From: Cricetomys ansorgei
Taxonomy: Eukaryota > Chordata > Mammalia > Rodentia > Nesomyidae
DNA length: 64,000 bases
Assembly: GCA_026225945.1 (NCBI GenBank)
Contig: JAMJFZ010004061.1
Location: 22,618,001-22,682,000 of the forward strand
Direction of reading: 5' to 3'
The first letter of the stretch is position 1, and every line of letters begins with the position of its first letter. Below are positions 55,061 to 64,000 of this stretch, in pieces. The notes under the pieces are model-generated. The model did no database searches. It saw nothing but the letters and a program-made list of their open reading frames with translations, and was not told the origin of the DNA. The translations under genes were made by a program, and so were the position numbers.

Positions 55061-56364
55061 ACAAGTCATTGTAACAAAACAAAATACTGGAAAACTGTCT
55101 GAACAGTTATCAACATTTCTGTGATGGTAAAAGAGAGGCACACAGCATTGGTCACATAAGCTAACGAAAGTTGAAAAAATAGAATGGAAACTACAAATTG
55201 TCCTCCTTCTCAATAATAGCACAATGCCTCTCAGTATCGAGATGAGTAGTATTCCACTTGTGGAACTGTATATGTGGCTCTTGTATACGGATTTCGTGAG
55301 TTCCACAGATGGCTGCAGATTGAGATCTGCAGTCAGATCTCAGGTCTCTGCCCAACATGCTGATGTGTGAGGTTCTCAAAATGTTGAGTGACGGTTTGTG
55401 AAATGCTGTTTTATTTCCTAAGTGTCTAGTAAATAAATTCATAAATACCAAATAGGAATGAGCCAGAGAGTGTCTAGGACCATTAAGGATTCACAGATAT
55501 TCAGAGAAAGAATTTCAGAAATCAGAGGGAGAAATGTATGACATTGTTGTACACACCAGGGAGTGAAGGCCCACAGCATGACTCAGTCAATGAGATTTAG
55601 AATGTGAACGTCCAGCCCTCACCCACAGTCCTGTCTCCCAGTGTGTAGACCACTCAATCCAAACTTGAAAAGTCTGATAAGTTCTGTATTTACAAAGAGA
55701 TGCCTACCTGTAACATTCAAAAAACCCTGACTCAACTGAAAAAATCACCTTCAGAAACAATGGCAGTAGGTACACATTACTGATAAAACACATAGCAGGG
55801 TACAAAATTACAAACATACAATCTCCCATTCATTTGAACTACTAACTTTGATATCTTGTACTTCTTGAAGAATATTAATTTCGATGACTCACATTATTTT
55901 AAACTCTGAACATAAAGTTATAAGCTAACATATTTCATGTTATAAGCTCCTTATTTCAAAATTTGGGTATAAATCAAGAAGTGAAAATTGCAGTGTCAAA
56001 ATATTGCACAATGACAAAATTCACACACTAAAAAAGTGATTAATCTGTATGTCTTATCAAATGTGACAAGTTAAACAGCCAAAGAAAGCCATTAAAAGAT
56101 TTAACTGCTAGACTAATTATAGTTAATTTTAATAGATCCTTAATAAAAACATTTCCATTTCTAAAATCCACTGTGTTGTAGCATGAATTAGCAAAGATCT
56201 GACTGTCTTAGTGAAGCAAACCTACAGGAAACGCATGTCCCAACAATGAAGACAAGCAAACTGAAGAGTGACTATTGCTTTGTATGCTACAGAAAGCACT
56301 TTACAGACCTAATTGTATACTAAATAGAAAAGTATGTGTTTACTTGACTCAAAACTGCATTCTA
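55061..56364. other. No feature recognised (1.3 kb)
   Basis: An 8-bp stem with a 4-nt loop lies at 55313-55332 (ctgcagat tgag atctgcag). Overlapping minus-strand frames at 55058-55451 have no domain. Confidence 0.4.
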
Positions 56365-56548
56365 AGTGGGGTGGTGGTGGTTCACTTTTAATCCCAGCAC
56401 TCTAGAGGCAGAGGTGGGCAGATCTCTGTGAGTTCAAGGCCAGCCAGGTATACAGAGTGAGTTCCAGGACAGCCAGAGTTACAACAGAGAAAGCCTGTCT
56501 TGAAAAACAAAAACAAAAAACTAAAACAAAGCAAAAACAACAAAAATC
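56365..56548 (+). mobile_element. B1 SINE
   Basis: 'ggggtggtggtggttcactt', 'atcccagcactctagaggca', 'cagatctctgtgagttcaag', 'gagttccaggacagccag', the TTACAA variant 'gttacaacagagaaag' and a long AAAC/CAA tail. Confidence 0.96.
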
Positions 56549-57080
56549 TACATCCTAATCTTTGTGGAATGCATAGAAGGTAGAAATACATCACAACAGC
56601 ACAGGGTGAAGAAGAGACGCTTCTGGGACAATGAACATTTTACATGGACTATCATTTACTGGATCTAAAAAAAAAGGTGGGAACAGCTTAGGAGTCACTA
56701 CTTTGATTATTCCAAACTGCATTTCCTAGAGCAAGCTTTATAATCTGAGGCACACGTCTCTCATTTGGAAAAATGCCAATAATAATATATTTCATAATAC
56801 TTACACATATTATTTTATATATGAAAATTTGCATACTTGTATGTATACATGTATGTAAAAGCAGTCTAATGTTAGCACATACTTAACAGCTAATAAATTG
56901 CATCCACTATTCCAGTCACCATTACTATGATGACCCCAGCTATTCCTCTAGAGAAGATAGAAATATCAGTGGTTGGGGTTAAACATTTCACGTCTATCTT
57001 GCTTTTGAGAAAGACTGGTGTATCTCATTTATCCTATCTTAGAGTAAAATCCTGCAACTTTTGCTCATGTAAGATTACAT
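56549..57080. other. No feature recognised
   Basis: AT-rich. TA/TG-like patch at 56790-56860. Confidence 0.4.
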
Positions 57081-57134
57081 TTTCTTTCTTTCTTTCCTTT
57101 TTTATTATTATTTTTTGTTTTGTTCTGTTTTTCT
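57081..57134. repeat. Pyrimidine/T-rich tail of B1
   Basis: TTTC, ATT and T-run sequence that is the complement of the A-rich tail of the adjoining minus-strand B1. Confidence 0.85.
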
Positions 57135-57262
57135 AGACAGGGTTTCTCTGTTGTAACTCTGGCTGTCCTGGAAATACTCTGTAGATGAGGCTGGCTTCAA
57201 ACTCACAGGAATCTGACTGCCTCTGCTTCCCAAGTGCTGAGATTAAAGGCTGCAAGGCAGCA
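57135..57262 (-). mobile_element. B1 SINE
   Basis: 'agacagggtttctctgttgt', 'aactctggctgtcctgga', 'ctgcctctgcttcccaag' and 'tgctgagattaaaggc'. The complement of TTACAACAGAGAAAC is exact here. The 7SL-like head is cut off at about 57262. Confidence 0.95.
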
Positions 57263-57467
57263 TACTTATATGCAGAAAATCTTTGGGTATGCTTTAGGTA
57301 AAACTTGTCAAGCACTCAGAACCTCTGGCAATAAACCGTCCTGTATGTAATGAGTAATGATTTCTACTTTCTTGGATTTGTTGAGAAAGTAAACATTTCT
57401 GTATTAGAACCAAGTACTACTACTGGCCAGTGTGAGAACCAAGAGTTCTACTAAGAATGTTTATGTC

Positions 57468-57602
57468 AACCAGATGTGGTGGCATGCACCTGTGTTGCCA
57501 TTACTAATGATGTTAAATTGGCAGAGTCCAAGCTTGTGACCAGCCTGGGCTACATAGTGAGAGATACGGTCTCAAAAACAAAAGAAACGAATCAAACTAA
57601 AA
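57468..57602 (+). mobile_element. Old B1-related SINE
   Basis: 'accagatgtggtggcatgca', 'cctgtgttgccattacta', 'gtgaccagcctgggctacat' and 'agtgagagatacggtctcaa' with an A-rich tail. It keeps the older 'gggctacatagtgag' form. The + strand frame 57476-57790 begins inside it and is not a gene. Confidence 0.82.
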
Positions 57603-57899
57603 AACTACAGCTTAGTTGTGAGTCACCTGGCTATGAAGTTAAAAGTAGGATTTGGTGGTTTCCAAACACTAGAACCGGTCAAACTGAAAATAAAGAAGAG
57701 CCACCCAATGCTTTGTTCAGTGCACATTCTGAAAATACAGGACAATGGGCAGCATACTTCAAGAACAGTGATTTTAGACCATATTTTTAAAATTAAGATA
57801 TGCCTTAATAAGAAACTTGATTTGTTGAAAACATATTATCAGTTAACTGTTGGGAGGCAGCAAGATTGAGTAATTAGACATGAAGTTTTAAATTCAGTA
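57603..57899. other. No feature recognised
   Basis: No supported feature. Confidence 0.4.
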
Positions 57900-58075
57900 G
57901 CTCGCGCTGTATAAAAATGATCAAGTTACTTAACCTCAGCCTGATTGTTTCTCATGTGGAAACAGAGAACAGGCATTGCTTCCTTGAGTTCCTTAGATAC
58001 ATATAACACTAGGCATAGCGTTTGTCATATAATCAAAACCCAGGATGGATTATTAATATTGCTATCATTGTTTGA
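57900..58075 (+). mobile_element. MIR SINE
   Basis: 'gatcaagttacttaacctca', 'gcctgattgtttctcatgtg', 'aacactaggcatagcgtttg' and 'attaatattgctatcattg' follow MIR from the core to the 3' end. Confidence 0.7.
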
Positions 58076-59750
58076 CTAAAATGCATATATTATGTATACC
58101 TAATCACACTGAAATTAATTTATTCTTGATTAATCACTGTTTTCCCCATACATGTGAAAAATAGCAACACACACATCTGTCAGACATTGTTCTCAGTTAT
58201 TTAGGTGAGAGACAGCTGTTGTTGAAATAAAATGACCATATTGTATAAGCTGATTTAATAAATCTGGCCTGAACAGCCAGATATGGAAATACCCTGCTGG
58301 TTTCTGTGTGCAGTTTGTATGGAAGACCACTTCCTTAGAGTCCCCCAAATCTCGCAAACATTTTATTTCTGAATAAATGGCTGTAAAGTTACCCAAGGAC
58401 AGGACATTAATTAAAGAATAATTAAACACTTTATATACTTTGGTGTATTTTTGATACAAATTTCAAGTAAGACAAGACAAGTTCAAGGTCACCTACCAAT
58501 CTGCCCTCAGTCTATGTAGTACAGAAATTGCAGGAAACATAAGGAAATAAAACATTCAATCCTCTAAGAGAGGTATTTCAAAGAGTTCCAATCATTAAAG
58601 AATGCCAGTAATGTTTACTTATTTTCTCAAAGACTCGAATTCTAATTACTTTCCCCCATAGAGATAGAAGATAAGTAAATGCAGTTTTTAAAGAGCAGTA
58701 TAAAGCCACAGTCCCATCACAACCTGGATTCTCACATATACTCAACCAAAGGAAAAAACTTTCTCTTTTTGCCAGAAATTAAAATTTTAGTTACATTACA
58801 ACAACAGTGTCCTTGAGTCATTATTTATATGTGACTTTGTGATAGGTTTGAGCCATCCTAGTTCATAAGGAGAAGAGAAAAGACTTTGTAAGCTGGGTTA
58901 ACAGGCTGTACTTTGAAATATTTGAATAAGACCTCTGAGTAACTTACCTTGGAGAACTGAAGTGGCATGAAGAGACGTTGACATGGTTTTTGTACCGAAT
59001 TGCGTTTAATGTCATTAGGAAATGGGCATTATTGCATTTTCCTTCTCATGTCTATAATAAAAACCCACCATGATCCCTTGTTAAGGAGTTCATTCAGGAA
59101 TGGAAGAAGGTGCCTTGTGATGTAGTTTTGGTAAGGAAGGAGGTAGAGAAGCTGACCTGTTGCTTTCCCAACTTTGCCAGACTGAACAGAAGATGTCATA
59201 TAAAGCTATTCCCAAATGAGATGTACTTAAGAGAAACATAATATAATAACGTATTTTTAATATTCTAGCAGTTATAAAATATAAAATCAGAAGATGAAAT
59301 TTCAAAGTATATTAACATAAAATATCAAAATATCACCATCTCAACACATAATCAATATTTAAAACCAATGATAGGTGAATTATATAGTACATGGATCATG
59401 TCAATTAAACTCCAAATTAGTGGAGATGTTTTACGTTATTTCTGCCATCCTAAAAATCTTAAGTTAACTGTAAACCTATTTTCATCTTAATTTGGACTGG
59501 GTACATACATTCCAAGTGTCTAATATATACATGTGGCCATACTTAAATGGTTAACGTATAGTACTGTGACTTCGGTGAAGGAATCTTCATTTTGTATTTT
59601 GCATGCTTTCTCTTTAGCTTTTCCTTTTAGCCCACAATGTCCCCAGTGAACAACACTTGAAAATTTCAGTGCTTTAGCCTTCCTTTCATCATCCATACTT
59701 TCCATTGATAAAGATCTACTGAAAATTAATATCATAAAGAAGTTTAATTA
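58076..59750. other. No feature recognised (1.7 kb)
   Basis: AT-rich DNA without a recognised family. Confidence 0.43.
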
Positions 59751-59764
59751 AAGAATGAAGTTAA
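59751..59764. repeat. B1 target-site duplication, left
   Basis: 'aagaatgaagttaa', matching 60010-60023 at 13 of 14 positions. Confidence 0.88.
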
Positions 59765-60009
59765 TGCTTGGTGGTGGTGGCACACGCCTGTAATCCCAGC
59801 ACTCAGGAGGCAGAGGCAGGCAGATCTCTGTGAGTTCGAGGCCAGCCTGGTCTACAGAGTGAGTTCCAGGACAGCCAGAGTTACGACAGAGAAACACTGT
59901 CTCAAAAAAAAAAAAAAAAAAAAAAAACAAGAAAAAAAAGGAAAGAAAAGAAAAAAAGAAAGGAAGGAAGGATAAACAAAAGAAAGAAAAAAGAAATGAA
60001 AGAAAGAGA
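59765..60009 (+). mobile_element. B1 SINE, young-looking, with expanded tail
   Basis: Nearly consensus throughout: 'ggtggtggtggcacacgcct', 'gtaatcccagcactcaggag', 'gcagatctctgtgagttcga', 'ggccagcctggtctacagag'. It has the TTACRA form 'gttacgacagagaaac', then about 24 A and a 90-bp purine tail (AAAG, GGAA). Retains CpGs (acacgcc, ttcgag, tacgac) that decay quickly, and a 14-bp target duplication. The best candidate here for a recent insertion. Confidence 0.97.
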
Positions 60010-60023
60010 AAGAAAGAAGTTAA
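60010..60023. repeat. B1 target-site duplication, right
   Basis: 'aagaaagaagttaa', one mismatch to the left copy. Confidence 0.88.
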
Positions 60024-61203
60024 AAGGTGATTTCAAATAAACTCATTTTGTTTTGTTTTGTATTTACTCAAAAAATTATTAAAGGATTAACTATTAACCT
60101 CAGTTCCATTTTGGGAAGCATTTTCTCCCCTACACAGTTGCCAGTGGTAAATCAGTACTCCAATTTAAACCAGTAAGGTCAAGAGAAGTATCTGCTTTGG
60201 TCTTGGCTTATGAATTTCAGATTTTTCTCCCATTCTTCTTTACTTCTTCTTTCATGAATCTTAATGTCCAATGACGGTGGATATGGAAGACTGGAGGCCT
60301 TTCTTGGATACTTGAAGGAAGGAGGATTCAAAATGGTTTAGAATCTTCTTTGGCAGGCCAAATGAAAATATATTCAGGACAGAAATAAGTAGATGGGATT
60401 TGGGTTTAGTTGAATTTCAAAATTTTCTTTGCACAGGAGAGGGTAGAAAGCCTGCTCTAGAAAAATCTAGAAAAACTAGGGAGCCACACTAGTGCTTCTA
60501 GTGGAGCTATTTTTTTTCCAAGTTTCGGTAAGCACCCTTTAAGTACAGAATTATTAACCTCTAGGCTAAGTGAAATTGGGCTACAAATCTGACTTCTGAG
60601 CATGTTCCTTTTTGATTTTAACACATGCACACATCACAAATAAACAAAATAAAAAACAAAAAAACCCAAACCCAAACTCAAGTCTTTCAGGAAAACCAGT
60701 GAATAATTAATGTCTTATCTTTCAGAAAGGAAAAGAAGTTCAGTATAATAGCAGCAAGCTCCCTGCATTGCACTTCCTCCCCCTCAAAGGCCTGGGTTTT
60801 CTGTCTTAAAGAAAACACTAGTTCAAAGGTCATCAAAGAGAAGTCCGAGCTTTACCCGATGCAATCCTATGTCCTTATAACACTGCAACTCCTTAAAACA
60901 GGAAGTACCAATTCCGTATCAATTAATGAATATTTATGAACCTCTATTACATTATATGTGGATGAAATGAATGTTTTACCAAGTGCTGGTGATAAGCCAG
61001 AATGACTCAGACTGTTTATCTGAGTCTACTATGAAAGATTATAAATGAATTCTATCCACACCTCCATCAGAACTAGCCTTGGATGCAGATTTTTGTGTTG
61101 GTTAGGCTGTATGGGAGCTTCCACATACAAGATAGATTCTTTAGAAAGATGTACAAATGTCAGGTAGCTGACATTCAACTTTTTTTGACTGGACAAATTT
61201 TTT
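60024..61203. other. No feature recognised (1.2 kb)
   Basis: An A-rich patch with AAAC/AAAT units lies at 60639-60668. The rest is unrecognised. Confidence 0.42.
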
Positions 61204-61349
61204 TCTGCTATTTGTTGCTGAGACAGGATCCTACTATGTAGTCCTGGCTGGCCTAGAATTTTCTATGTAGACCAAGCTGGGTCCAAACTCATCCTCTGCC
61301 TCTGCCTCCCAAGTGCTCGGATTAAAGGTGTGCACCACCACACCTAGCT
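61204..61349 (-). mobile_element. B1 SINE (older)
   Basis: 'tgctgagacaggatcctact', 'atgtagtcctggctggccta', 'tatgtagaccaagctgggt', 'tctgcctcccaagtgctcgg' and 'gcaccaccacacctagc': full reverse-complement B1 with the older 'ctatgtag' type. Confidence 0.95.
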
Positions 61350-61954
61350 TGCGCAGACATTTTAAGATTCATTAGCATAGGCAGAAATTCCAAATTCTCT
61401 TATAACCAAGGGAAGCCAAAATGCATCTTGGTTTCCTGATATTTTGCATAGGGTCTGCATAGTAGGACCTTTCTAGTAACAGAAAATGATCGAGGATCAT
61501 AGACTTTAATCGATATGAGTGTCACTATTTCCTTATTTCCTTAGCTACACATTTGGAAGAAGTAGGACTCATTCTCCTCAAAATCTTCTCTTTTATTTTA
61601 TTGAGAAGGTTTGACATTAAGATAAAAGACTTAAGAAAGATCTAAGGCAGCATCTGCAGTGAGTCATTCAACCCAGCAGTCCTTCCATACCAGTTCTTTC
61701 TTTACCTTCGCACTGTAGCTGCATTCAAAGAAGGTAGAGTTTCTCTTAGCTATTTATCACACAACTTCCTGCCTAATTATAATCAGTCCAGAAGAATTAA
61801 AAGTACTTGTACCTCTCAATCTGACTATCAGATTATTGAAACAATGGACTCTGTAGAAATGGAAATTTCCCAAAGAATCTCATGTTGCAAGAAGGAGAAG
61901 GTACTAGCCAGAAGGGGAACTTGTCTCCCAGAAAGAGATTTCACACAATCTTAA
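61350..61954. other. No feature recognised
   Basis: No supported feature. Confidence 0.42.
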
Positions 61955-62345
61955 TAACTTGTCGGAGCACCTTTACGGGGTGAGACTGAAGTCCAGACAA
62001 TCATAGGTTCATGCAGGATGGGACCACACTTTGACTAGGACTGCTTAGATATGAAAATCTGTGGCCTCCTATTTAAACTTCAATCTCACTGCAGGACTTG
62101 GAAGACGGACATGGGAGCATTCATTAGGCCTCTTTGTTCCTCTTTCCAATGTGGCCACATTGAATAAATCCCCTGTGCTGGAGTCTAGTTCTAGAGGGTT
62201 CAGGAACCTGAAGAAGGATGTGGAGACTCATGAAAAGATGAGGCTCACAGGAGCTAATGTGATTAGTTCCATAGCTGGTGTTTCTTTCTATTTCTCTTTT
62301 GTTCTCTTACTCTCATTCTGTCTCTCCTCTCTTCTCTAATATTAA
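61955..62345 (+). mobile_element. Possible LTR (tentative)
   Basis: 'ggcctcctatttaaac' (TATA-like) lies about 95 bp upstream of 'gaataaatcccc' (AATAAA), followed by a T/C-rich run to about 62340. That promoter, then polyadenylation signal, then pyrimidine-rich spacing is LTR-like. No family, ends or target duplication could be set. The 92-codon frame 62061-62339 runs across it and has no domain. Confidence 0.35.
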
Positions 62346-64000
62346 AATAGTCAGGCATTTATTTATATGAATAGAAACATACCCTAGTGCCCCAAGTGCT
62401 TACAACATTTTTACCCCAAGCATATTTGTTTTAAGAAAATTATTACAGCAACATCATGTTCTTTTCAGCCCCAACTATTTTTCCTAGTTAGTCCTAGACA
62501 CAATTCAGAAAGTTTCTGTTATACAGACAGCAGGAAGTCATGTCCACTCTGATAAATCAGCAAGCAGGTTCAAACCAAGGCTACAACTGTGGTTGCAAAG
62601 TGCCAAACAGCAATCAAATCTTTTACTATATAACCATATAACCTTTTCTAACAGGCAGTGTTTACAATGGGGGCTGTATTCAATATTAATACCTAATTTC
62701 TTTGCATCACATTGTGCTTTCTTATTTTTGTCTGGTTTTGTTTTTGGTTTTTGTTTTTTTTTATTTTTTTTTAACTATTAGCCTTGGTCCTCCTGTGGCT
62801 GCTTTGTTAAGTTTTCATCAACCATGGAAGAAGTTGGAGTCTCAGAGGTCTAAGAATGATTAACTTTTAAACAAGAAATCTGAATTAGATTCTCTCCCTT
62901 ACATGACCTTATTTCCTTCAGAATATTTAGAATTTGTACTATTTGTACACCCATAGGAGAAGGTAAAAGTGTCACAGAAAAAGAGAGAGTAGCAGAAAGA
63001 GTAACACATCCTTCTAGGAATTTACAGGGAGCTCCACAGGTACTGCCCAGCTGGGGCCTTGCCACACATCTGCAGACTTAGTGACACCCTGCTAATCAAA
63101 AAGCCACCCCTGCTGTACCCCTACATTTCCTGAAGTTGCATGACTATCATCACCCTTTTTTCTTCATTTTCCTTTTAATTGGACTCTTTTAATTGGCTTA
63201 TTAAAATGGTGACTGGACCTGGCTTGGGATACAGGTTGTGACCCCTGCCACAAGTTCTTTAACAGTATCTGAATATTGCCTCAAACATTTAGGAGAGCTT
63301 CTTCTTTATGGGCTGAATGATTCTTCAATTTCTTTAAGACTTGTTTGTTGCATTATCTTCTTAATATACCTTTAAAAATATTCTGTAAGGAAGGCATAGT
63401 GTAATATGTTATAAACTCAGAGAGCAAAAATAATAATTAAAATATTCTGGGTATAAGTTCTGTGTTGATTTTATGTGTTACAGATATGTGCATGAAATTT
63501 ACTACTGATTTTATTTTCTTAGTGACTTTTGAAGAGGATCTGCTTTGAATTTTGAAGGGATCCAACTACATTTTCATTTAACAAATTATGCTTTTCTGTG
63601 TGTTTTACCTTAGAAATTTTCACTTGTGTTAAATCATAAAGGGTATTCTTCCAAGTTCTCTTTAAGAAATGTATTACTCTTTTACATTTAGAACTCTGAT
63701 CTATCCTTTATTCAGTTTGATGTTGGGGATCTTTTGCATTTTAGCCTCAGAATGTCAGCTCATAGATACACCAGAAGTTTTACTAGGTGCTTATAGACTC
63801 AGTAAAAATGAAACCTCTCTGGTGGGCTTGTTCCTCTGATCTCCAGATATCCACTCTCAGAAACTGATCCAGGGATAAGAGTGCCCTCTGTCCTTTGGTC
63901 ACCCAGGAAAGGTTTGACCTTCTGGAGTTTGACTCTTTTAAATGACTTTAAGTAATTCTGTAGACTTTTTAAAAAGTTATTCTATTTCTTGTGGGTTTTA
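62346..64000. other. No feature recognised (1.7 kb)
   Basis: T-rich patch at 62733-62773. No repeat family or exon that I can support up to the window end. Confidence 0.42.

Noticed and set aside
62061..62339. 92-codon frame with a C-terminal hydrophobic segment
   Set aside because: The hydrophobic end is a T/C-rich tract in an LTR-like block; no known family.

Overview
This window is mammalian nuclear DNA from a rodent, almost certainly a muroid (mouse, hamster or vole group). The evidence is its set of dispersed repeats: B1, B2, B3 and B4 SINEs, an Lx-type rodent L1 3' end, the rodent hAT transposon URR1 and rodent MaLR-like LTRs. These sit on an older mammalian layer of MIR, L2/MIR3, L1M and MER58 fragments. 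The species cannot be fixed. A B1 variant carried by seven copies here differs from the mouse B1 consensus as I remember it and may point to a non-murine lineage.

I find no protein-coding exon, rRNA, tRNA, CRISPR array or bacterial-type operon. The longest open frames fall in GA/GGAA simple repeats, in (CA)n, or in SINE and LTR sequence, and are not genes. The window is AT-rich intergenic or intronic DNA.

Layout: 1-5.8 kb is rich in microsatellites and SINEs and includes a B3 inserted in a B4. 5.8-10.7 kb is mostly unrecognised, with one L1M 3' fragment. 10.7-13.0 kb is a long minus-strand L1M split by a rodent LTR and by a block of about 340 bp that I cannot place. 13-15.7 kb holds B2, B4, MIR and an Lx-type L1 3' end. 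15.7-18.6 kb is empty of recognised repeats. 18.6-21.2 kb has MIR, B3, B4, a GTAACTGA-rich tract and an LTR. 21.2-24.8 kb is again nearly empty. 24.8-35.8 kb has scattered MIR, B4, LTR, B1, B3 and a CTGACT-rich tract. 35.8-37.1 kb is a 1,294-bp class II (ERVK-type) solo LTR with a perfect 6-bp target duplication. 37.6-48.4 kb is the densest repeat zone (MaLR, B1, B2, B3, B4, large purine tracts, a B1 nested in an LTR, an interstitial telomeric tract). 49.1-50.3 kb has a diverged local duplication and a URR1 copy with its 8-bp target duplication. 51-53.3 kb holds a probable LTR, a MaLR, a MIR and a MER58. 53.3-54.9 kb is repeat-poor. 54.9-64 kb has scattered SINEs, including a young-looking B1 with a 14-bp target duplication, and a possible LTR near 62 kb.

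There are no genes here to work together. The content is a record of nested insertions of different ages. I found no credible new biological system. The items most worth a second look are the solo LTR, the unplaced block inside the L1M, the B1 variant, the telomeric tract and the 49-50 kb duplication. All repeat names rest on memory of consensus sequences, not on a database search.
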